A stretch of 64,000 bases of DNA, taken from Persicaria tinctoria. Taxonomy: Eukaryota > Streptophyta > Magnoliopsida > Caryophyllales > Polygonaceae. The stretch spans positions 59,014,688-59,078,687 of the forward strand of contig JBANSL010000013.1 of the NCBI GenBank assembly GCA_037127255.1, written 5' to 3'. The translations under genes were made by a program, and so were the position numbers. Each line of letters begins with the position of its first letter. The first letter of the stretch is position 1. Positions 56,642 to 64,000 of this stretch are shown here, piece after piece. The notes under the pieces were generated by a model. That model made no database searches, was not told where the DNA came from, and was given only the letters and a program-made list of their open reading frames with translations.

Positions 56642-57513
56642 TGTTAGTAGGAGGAAATCGAGACTTGCAATTCAAAATATGAATAAAGTAAAGCAAACAA
56701 GATTCTGTCCCTTGTAAATAATTACAAGACTTCCTCCCGATGTAGCTGTGGGAAGTCAGGATCGATCCACGAGGAAGCTGGTCAGCGGATCCTAGGCAGC
56801 AGGATAAATCTCACTCGGTTTCGACTCCAGGGAACAACTCGATATCGACTAGAGGCAGTCGATATTGACTTAGTTCAGTCGATTTTTGGTCGATATCGAC
56901 TAAGTTAAGTCGATATCGAGTATAATCTTCAGCTTCTTTCCGTCCTGACTCGGTTTTGGTTTCTGAGGAAGATATTGAGTTGATTTTGTGGTCGATATTG
57001 ACTTACTGAGGTCAATATCGACTTGCCCTTTTTCTTCACTTCTTGCTTCTGGTCCATATCGGTTTGACTCTTGAATTTTCGACATGATTGAGTCGATATT
57101 GACTAGTATGAGTCGATATTGACCTATGCTCAGTTTCTCGTTCTGTTTTTTAAACGCACTTTTCCGAGTACCCGTTCGTCGGATTGACGTATATGAGCAT
57201 GCGTTGGAAAGCTCTTTTCGAGGGCTAAAAATCTCATGAAGACATCAGAACTTGAATCAGAATGATGAATGCCGAAAAATGGCCCTTTTCTTCAGCTGCA
57301 CCATCCTTAGCTTCTTCATGAGTTTTCCTTTAAGCTCCAAAGTGCGTCCGATTTCTGCGAAATTAAACAAAAACTAGTGTAGACTCTATAATTTGGAAAT
57401 TAAGCATAAACTACATAGATTTTGTATAAATCTAACCCAAATGCATGAAATGCATGCAGAAATCGATATAAAAGTAGATATAAAACATGGCATAAAACAT
57501 GGACATCAAATCA
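56642..57513 (-). repeat. LTR-c, minus-oriented gypsy LTR (872 bp)
   Basis: Minus strand from TGATTTGATGTCCATG to CCTCCTACTAACA. It keeps the start and end blocks of LTR-a/b and one palindrome array, but lacks the TATA box and leader (about 1 kb shorter). It is preceded by a PPT (minus AAGTATGAGG, 57514-57523) and followed by a PBS, so it sits between two internal regions. Confidence 0.7.
56818..57125. repeat. TCGATATCGA palindrome array, cluster 10
   Basis: About ten units in LTR-c, including GGTCGATATCGACTAAGTTA then AGTCGATATCGAG and AGTCGATATTGACTAGTATG then AGTCGATATTGACC, each with 20-bp spacing. Confidence 0.85.
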
Positions 57514-59205
57514 CCTCATACTTAAGCTTGCTTGTCCCTAAGCAATAACTTGGATGGTCATTCAGGGGATGAATTCAAAACTCACAACATTATAGATTCA
57601 TTCTCATATGTCCCTGCAGTCAATTACCATCATCGAAAAGGTACTTATGCCACAAATCCATGCAAGTGCAAACAAAAGCAACATCTACTCATAAAAGGAG
57701 GGTTATGAAAAAACAATTATTGTGACAAAGCATTAATAATCAAGAGGACTTTAATTAAGCTCAATAAGGAGTAGATTGGTAAAAGGCTAAAGGTGGGTAA
57801 TATTTGGCAATGTGGTGCTAATAATCCGGGGAAATGGAGTACTTTCCAACTTCCATACCACATTCCTTCTTCATAAGATTTCTCACCTTTCATAATGCTT
57901 TTATCAACAATAATGCTTTTACCTCTCTAACCTTGGCACTGCCTTCTCGCGAGTCGCAAACATGGGTGTCATGAATGACCCAGGATACTTAGTGCTTTGG
58001 ACTCTTCACTTGTGTGTCCCATCTCACTGAACTATTATCTCAGTAAGCAGGGTCGATCTACCTTTATCTCTTGAGGTGACCGGATTTTTTCTCACTCATT
58101 AAATTTTCCATATATTTCAAACATTCCTTCCGAACTCCAAATAATGATAACAACAACACAAACACCATATAACATCTCCATAATGTAACATCATTCTCAA
58201 CATAATCCCCGGATAGGAAATAAGGTAAAAAAATGGCAATATTTAGAGCATGTGGAGCAATGACTGAAATAAGGCAAATATATGGCTTTTGTGATGCATA
58301 AGCATAGGTAAGGCTAGGAATATAAACAATGAGTATTGTATGGAAATATAAAGTCCTCTATCCTCTTATCATGCAACATGTCAAAAGCAACTTCAAATTT
58401 TACCTCCTTTCATGGTTTTCAATAAAATATGCACTTCATTGTGACTTCTCTTTACTAGGCAATTTCATGCTATATCTCTAGTGAATCCAATTTTGCATCG
58501 TTGAGTTTAATAAAGCTTCCATGACACTATTTCTTTGAACAATTTACAAGCATTGGGAGATGTCTCATAGAACTTTGAGTTTAGTAATTAAGCACAAAAT
58601 TTAAAATTTTACTCAAAATTCACCATGTAAAACCAAAAACAAGAATAAAATATATAATAATAATGAGCTCTTCCCCCACCCCACACTTAGAATATACAGT
58701 GTCCCCACTGTATGAAAATCAAATAAAACAAGAGTAAAGGAAGGAACTCACCGAATAATGCATCGTAGGGTCGAAATTGGGCTGTTGTAGGTTGCCAGGA
58801 GTCGATATCCACTAGGTGTAGGTCGATATTGACTGCAATTTGCCCGATTCCAAGTATGCAGCTGGTCGAAATCGGGTGGATAGGTCGATATTGACCAACT
58901 TCACTCGATATTGAGTAAGTTGGGTCAAAATTGACTAGTGTGTCTCTTCTGCTGCTGGGTCGATTTCTACCTCAGGGGTCAATATTGACTGATTTAAGTC
59001 GATATTGACCAGGTTGCCTTGACTCCAATTTTTTTTTCGACCTGCAGAATTTGTTAGTTTTTCCCGCAAAAAGATAAGATTCCACATGAAGTATTCAAAG
59101 TCAAAAACAAAACCAAACTCAAAAGTTTCAAAGTCCCAAAAAAAAATCCAAATGTTTTATGTACATGCTCTAGATTTTAGAGTCGCTAGGCCGACTTCTC
59201 CGCTT
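57514..59205 (-). other. R3 non-coding 3' internal region
   Basis: Collinear with R2 32141-33575 plus 45075-45217, without R1. No credible ORF. A palindrome array occupies 58770-59035. Confidence 0.65.
58770..59035. repeat. TCGATATCGA palindrome array, cluster 11
   Basis: About ten mostly degenerate units (GGTCGATATTGACC, CTCGATATTGAG, AGTCGATATTGACC). Confidence 0.8.
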
Positions 59206-59209
59206 ATGC

Positions 59210-59500
59210 TCAAGGACCGTTAATGTGGGCCCCCCTTGTGCTTGGCCCTTCTCCTAGATCATCTATGTCCTGGTTGTAGTATGCAAGCTCAGCTGATAGG
59301 TGGTTGCTTGCATAATCTTCCTTTTCTCCCTTCTTTCTCTTTCCAGCTCTCAATTTCCGCAGATTCTCTCGCCACGGGGCCTTACCTCCCCTTAAATTAT
59401 TTATAAATTTCTTAATGGACTGAGGAGGAGTAGAACTCATACCTGAACTTACCTTTTCGGGCCCAAAACAGAAATCTTCGGGCTTAGGGTTAGTCGACAT
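59210..59500 (-). CDS. R3 short ORF of unknown function
   Basis: A 96-codon frame downstream of the protease, at the place where R2 has its integrase-C-like remnant. The product is basic in the middle (KLRAGKRKKGEKED) and was not recognised. It is probably a pol-deletion remnant or the tail of the polyprotein rather than an independent gene. Confidence 0.3.
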   Translation of the reverse strand: MSTNPKPEDFCFGPEKVSSGMSSTPPQSIKKFINNLRGGKAPWRENLRKLRAGKRKKGEKEDYASNHLSAELAYYNQDIDDLGEGPSTRGAHINGP

Positions 59501-59660
59501 CGAGCAAGACTAGTCGATATCGAGTACAGGGACCCCATACTTAGGCTCTTGGCAAGTCTGGTGCTCAGCAGGGGAAGTCGATGTCGAAGAAGACTAGTCG
59601 ACATCGAGTAAAGGCTTGGTCGATATCAAGGAGGGCTTATCGATATCGAGTAGAGTTCTG
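59495..59660. repeat. TCGATATCGA palindrome array, cluster 12
   Basis: Units GTCGACATCGAG, GTCGATATCGAG, GTCGATGTCGAAG and ATCGATATCGAG at the end of the R3 protease frame. Confidence 0.8.
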
Positions 59661-62092
59661 GTGCCTTCCTCCGTTGTTTGCTTGATCCAGTGGTTGCTGA
59701 TGCTTTTTACCTCTAACCATGAAATTTCCTCTTTTTTAGGGCCAAAAGAGAAATCTAAGACCTCGTCGCCTATTGTGAAGGTGAGCAATCGTTGTTTGAC
59801 ACTAATCTTGGCATCTGTAGTAGTTAGAAATGGTCTACCAAGAATAATAGGGCTAGTAGGATCTTCAGCAAAATCTATAATCAGGAAATCAGCGGGAATA
59901 TAGAACTTACCAACCTGGACAGGGATGTTCTCGACCATACTTGTAGGGATAACCACCGTATTGTTTGCCATGTATAGCTTGGCATCCACATGCTCCATGG
60001 ACCCTATCTTTACCTTTCGCCAGATTGATAAGGGCATGATACTCACACTTGCTCCTAAATCACACAAGGACTCATATTTATATTATCCAAATTCCACAAT
60101 AATAGAGAACTTACCAGGGTCAGGTCTCTTCTCAGGGAAGTCCATTCTTTTGCACTCGCTGGCGATTTCTGAGATAGATCGCTTGTTGCTAAGGATTTCC
60201 TTGAGGAACTTGACAGATGCAGGCATCTCTTGAAGTGCTTCTGTAAAAGGAATTGAAACATTCAGTTCTTGAAGCATCTTAACAAACCTTTTAAACCTAC
60301 CTGCAGTGGGATCTTTCAGCGCCTTGGAAGGAAAAGGAAGCGCCTTTTTCGGAGCCAGAACAGATGTCGGAGGTGCTGCAGATGAGTCGATATTGACTGG
60401 AGGGGACTCGATATTTAGTTCAAGTGGGTCGATATTGACCTTGTGATGCTCGATATTGACTGGTGGAGTCGAAGTCGAGGTGGCTGGTGCTGCAGAGTCA
60501 ATATCGACTAGTCCGTGCTCAATATCGACTACTGTTTGGTCGATATCGACCTGGGTATGGTCGAAATCGACCTGCTGTTTAGTAGTTCCGTTTGCTTCAC
60601 CGTTCTTTGGTTCGTGCAATTTGTGACCACTCCGTAGCTTTACAGCAGCGACGTGTCCGGTGTTCCCCTTAGGATTTGGTTTTGTTTGCCCCGGGAGTTT
60701 TCCGGTCGGTCGTGGAATTTGTGCAGCGAATTGACCCATCTGGGTCTCTATGTTCCTCTTCCAGACGTCAAGCTCTCCAAATTTTGTATTGATGTTTTGG
60801 AACTGATTGTTGATGGTGCCTTGATTCCGGTGCATCTTATCAAGGATGAGTTGTAGATCATCCTTCCGTTGATCTCTCTCTGGATGTCCTGGAGCTCTGT
60901 ATGGTGGGGGGTTCCTAGGGGCACCTTGGTTCCATTGTGGTTGTTGAAACCTTTGGTCCCCTATATAGCGATTGGGACCCCCTGCGTAAGCTACCTCTTC
61001 TTGGGTCTCTGCCATCCCGACTTGCTCTGTGTGTGGGCACTCAGTAGTGGTGTGCCTCTGTGATCCGCATTCGATGCAAGGATGGTTGACAGAAAGGTAC
61101 TTGACTTACTTGAGGAGCTTGCGATTCTGGTCTCTGTAGTACTGCTCCCGGACATCTAGTTCAATCTCTTTGGAAGGCTCATAGAGGGGCATGGATGGGG
61201 CTGGCCTGGCGTAGACATCATCATCATAGTTTTTTAAAGCCCCATACTTGTTGTCGTAGTTGGTGAGCTTGTCTAGTACACCCCATGCGTCAGCTGGTGG
61301 CATCGTCAAATACTCATATCGAGTATACTAATTGATCATGTCCTTAGTGACTTGGTCAAAAGAATTGAATAAGATCTCCTGAATGACGTAGGGTGGTTGT
61401 CCATGAGTAGGGCAAGATCGCAGTAGCTCTTTGTATCGTTCCCATGCTTTTGCTAGCGGCTCCCCAGGCTTCTGTTTGAAAGCTGTAATCTTCTGGCGGA
61501 GGAGTGCTGTCTTGGCAGGAGGGAAGAATTTGTTGAGAAACTCTTGCTCTACTTGGGCCCATGTTGTGAGGGATCTTGGTTTCAGTCCTTCTAGCCACTT
61601 CAATGCAGGTCCGGCGAGAGACCAACGAAAGGCATTCATCTTGACATATTCCAGAGTTGTACCTTCAGCAAGAGTTCGGCACATGTAAGAAAAATTGGTA
61701 ATATGTTCAAGAGGGCATTCATTAAATCTTCCATGAAAAGCATTGTTTTTAAGTTCTATAAGGAAGTGAGTGCGAATTTCAAAAGTATTGTCAGGGATTA
61801 GAATAGCCGATTCAGGCACGACGAGAGTCGGGTGCATATAATCCTCTATAGTGGTTGGGTATTGGGCAAGCTCAGCTTCTGCTTACCTCGCACGCTCAGC
61901 TTCCTGTTTCCTTCCTGCTCTCTCAGCGGCGATAGTAGTATCCTTTGCAGCTAGTTCCCTTGTAAGCCTCTCAATCAGCTGTTCTTGTATTTCTGTGGCC
62001 GCCATGGCTCTTTTCATTTTAGCTTGGATGTGTATAAGGCACTTCGGTTCGTCTAAGGCGTCAAACTTAGGTGTTTGACCAGAACGACGCAT
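59594..62092 (-). pseudogene. R3 gag-protease polyprotein, four nonsense codons
   Basis: One uninterrupted frame of 833 codons broken only by stops at about 61883, 61328, 61106 and 60083. Order: a coiled-coil-like N terminus (TEIQEQLIERLTRELAAKDT), gag core (INDMIK end of 61837-61328; PRSLTTWAQVEQEFLNKFFP, HGQPPYVIQEILFN), zinc knuckle C-x2-C-x4-H-x4-C (CIECGSQRHTTTEC, about 61080-61040) and KLRSGH. Then come a palindrome-coded repeat tract (60575-60385), FKRFVKMLQELNVSIPFTEA, and a protease with DLGASVSIMPLSIW and PIILGRPFL. No RT, RNase H or integrase follows. Products would form particles; R3 must borrow the other enzymes. At the stop near 60083 the R2 counterpart reads Gln (CAA), so this stop fits a C-to-T change. 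Confidence 0.8.
60385..60575. repeat. TCGATATCGA palindrome array, cluster 13 (inside R3 gag)
   Basis: About nine units within the coding frame, translated mainly as V-[DN]-[IF]-[DE] repeats. Confidence 0.85.
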
Positions 62093-62154
62093 ATACCTGT
62101 AAAGTAACTCAAAGTAGATGTGAGATTTAACTACCTAAGGCGCAAATGATAGCT

Positions 62155-62173
62155 TCCCCGGCAACGGCGCCAA
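62155..62173 (-). other. R3 primer-binding site (tRNA-Asp type)
   Basis: Minus-strand TTGGCGCCGTTGCCGGGGA, a perfect copy of the Athila/Tat-type site, 62 bp before the gag start. Confidence 0.85.
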
Positions 62174-62783
62174 TTCAGAAGCTTTAGGGCAGCTTTCCTC
62201 GATCTCGAGTAGACTTACTCGATCTCGAGTAACATGGACGTCGACTTCAGCTTGGCTCGGCGTCTTGGGTAGCAGGTCCTCGACATGGCTTGGAGATGTG
62301 GCGCTGGGTCCTCGATATCGAGTAAATAACTCGATATCGAGTAGACTGGGTCCGTCGACTAGGAGGCTTGGCTTGTCGAGTAGCTTCTCTTCGACACTGC
62401 TCGGACAGGTGCTCTCGGCTTTGTCGATATCGAGGACTTTCCTCGATATCGAGGAGTGGTGTCCGGCCGTCTGGTCAAGTAGAGTAGCACTCCGCGGCGT
62501 CCTCAACCAGGGTCCCCTCGACTCCGGGCATGGTTTGTCGATATTAACTAAAGCTTGTCGGTATCGAGTAGCTTTGAGCTCCGTTCTTTGCTTCTTGGCT
62601 TTTCTCCCGAAATGGCTCCATATTCTGCAATATTAAACAAAAACTTATGTAGATCTCCATTTCTGACAAATAAGCATATACTACATAAATTCGACATATT
62701 CCCAACCCGAAATATGCAAAGTGTATAGAATATGAAGCTAAACTATGCATAAAAACAAGACTACTTTAGAGACATCAAATCAC
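62174..62783 (-). repeat. LTR-d, 5' LTR next to R3 (610 bp)
   Basis: Minus strand from TGATTTGATGTCTC to AAGCTTCTGAA, directly followed by the R3 PBS. Its first ~180 bp resemble LTR-c, but its end (GAA instead of CA) and arrays differ strongly, so LTR-c and LTR-d do not look like the two LTRs of one insertion. A PPT (minus AAGTATGGGG, 62784-62793) precedes it on the right. Confidence 0.65.
62190..62570. repeat. TCGATATCGA palindrome array, cluster 14
   Basis: Pairs CTCGATCTCGAG (20-bp spacing), CTCGATATCGAG (19 bp, twice) plus scattered GTCGA half-sites. This cluster uses the variant ending in -GAG. Confidence 0.85.
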
Positions 62784-63445
62784 CCCATACTTAGACTTGC
62801 TTGTCCTCAAGAAATAACCAAGCAATAACCAAGACCTACAACACATCCTTCAAGTCTTCGCCTTCTGTTAAAAGCAACATCTCAAGTAGTAGCAATGTAA
62901 GACAAGTGAATTTAACGTCATCACACATATATGAGCGATCCATAGGCATAGGCAATATAAATCCAACCTCACCAGGGTAAAGTGTTTACACTCAGCTCTC
63001 AATGTATTTAGGCTATGTAGATAACCTCTCAACTCAATTCCATATACAATCTCATAAACATTGCAACTTAAATATGAATCCACTTCGCAACCAATTATGA
63101 AAATGCAACAAGATGTATCAGTAGGACTTCGCTCAATAGAAGTCTTCAAAGAAGATTCCATTCGGCGGGGTTGTAATGGGGCTTGGTAAGAAATAAAAGG
63201 GTATGAAATTATTTGGCCATGTGGTGCTTAATAAAATTCGGGAATTAAGACTCCTAAATTTCCGACACAACTCAACCAAACCATAACTCTCAATCATATG
63301 CATAACCCAAACTCTCCAATTTATCTTAATGAAGTATGTAACCTTCCAAACTTAATTAACCTCTCCAAAGTATGAATCTTGCGAAAATGAAAGAAATAAG
63401 GTAAATTTCGCTCTCGTATTTTGAACTCCTAAAACGACGCCAATT
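62784..63445 (-). other. Short internal remnant between LTR-e and LTR-d
   Basis: About 650 bp bounded by a PBS-like text on the right (63431-63445, minus AATTGGCGTCGTTTTAGGAG) and a PPT on the left. No ORF is credible. It may be an element with nearly all internal DNA deleted. Confidence 0.5.
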
Positions 63446-63557
63446 TGTTGTAGGAGGAAATCGAGTTCAAAATATAAAGATATAAATCAAACCAGATTTC
63501 GTCCCTTGCAAATGATTACAAGACTCCCTCCCTATGCAGAAGTGGGAAGTCAGGATC
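63446..63557 (-). repeat. LTR-e fragment
   Basis: The last 112 bp of an LTR of the LTR-b/c type (minus GGGAGGGAGTCTTGTAATCA to CCTCCTACAACA), cut at 63557 where other family DNA starts. Confidence 0.65.
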
Positions 63558-64000
63558 ATTTTTTCAATGGGGGTCATTTTCAATGGGGGTCATTTTATCA
63601 AACTTTTGAAAACATGCATATAAGCACATAAATCAATAATGAATTCCAAAATAGTCATGTAGCAATTCAAGAAATAAACCTTAAAATATGCACATATATG
63701 TCAAATATGTCAAATATGCATGAAGTAAGCCCTTCCCCCACCCCATACTTAAACATTAAAGTGTCCTCACTGTATAAAAACAAGGGTAGAGAAAGAAACT
63801 CACTAGACATGTGTGCAGGGCTTCAAAAACTCGATTGAACATGCTTGGGCCGAGTCCAATTTAGCTTGCTTCTATCCCCAGAGATCAGAAAAATATAGAA
63901 GACATATACCCACAATACAAAAACTAAAAATGTTCAAAACCAAAAACAAACAAAAAGCAGCAATGTCCAAAAGTCCCAAAAAGTAAATGTTTATTTACAA
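63558..64000 (-). other. 3' internal region of another R2/R3-family element, cut by the window edge
   Basis: Collinear with 33190-33440 of R2 (AAAACATGCATATAAGCACA, CCTTCCCCCACCCCATACTT, AGTGTCCTCACTGTATAAAA). A 20-bp piece (AATGGGGGTCATTTT) is duplicated at its left edge. The end shares TCCAAAAGTCCCAAAAAGTA-like text with 45125-45150. Confidence 0.6.

Noticed and set aside
26226..62570. CRISPR-like array, because of regularly spaced palindromes
   Set aside because: The spacers are ~10 bp and degenerate, and the setting is plant retrotransposons; no cas genes.

Overview
This 64 kb window looks like repeat-dense nuclear DNA of a flowering plant, probably a eudicot. The evidence is a DIVARICATA-type two-MYB gene, FAR1-type Mutator transposase, plant copia and gypsy (Athila-type) retrotransposons with tRNA-Asp-type primer sites, L1-type LINE pieces, and GT-AG introns. 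Species cannot be read from the sequence. Almost everything is transposon-derived. Only two genes read as intact: a 253-aa two-MYB transcription factor (51021-51857, minus) and a small two-exon gene of unknown function (19857-20332, minus) carried inside a Mutator-like element.

Layout. 1-4714: three adjacent non-autonomous DNA elements, each bordering a TA repeat, with related inverted ends and subterminal fields of the octamer ATTATTCG. 4831-7160: a broken LINE ORF1, then purine-rich and hairpin-rich repeats. 7212-13063: a decayed copia-like element (minus) with 174-bp LTRs. 13438-26084: a 12.6-kb Mutator-like element with ~50-bp inverted ends in TA repeats. It carries a broken Ulp1-protease-like gene (plus), the intact small gene (minus) and a broken FAR1-type transposase gene (minus) whose intron holds a 1.5-kb retroposon. 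26110-30283: a gypsy-type LTR, a LINE RT fragment and a copia RT fragment.

30284-48300: a gag-protease gypsy derivative called R2 here (minus). It is inserted into the copia fragment and is itself split by R1 (33576-45074, minus), an Athila-type element with 1.39-kb LTRs. R1 keeps a long gag-pol and an ATHILA-family ORF, but its reverse transcriptase has lost the catalytic block in frame. 48500-54650: LINE scraps, a GGGTC-rich element, the MYB gene, and a copia relic fused to a B3-domain exon. 54650-64000: a cluster of gypsy LTRs in both orientations around a second gag-protease element, R3 (minus).

The most unusual signal is a palindrome, consensus GGTCGATATCGACC, repeated in at least 14 clusters between 26.2 and 62.6 kb. 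It usually occurs as pairs whose cores start 19-21 bp apart (about two helical turns). It lies in LTRs, in non-coding internal DNA and inside the gag reading frame of the R2/R3 family. R1 carries a different palindrome (ACTCGGCCGAGTT) in the equivalent places. Both look like dispersed protein-binding arrays of unknown purpose.
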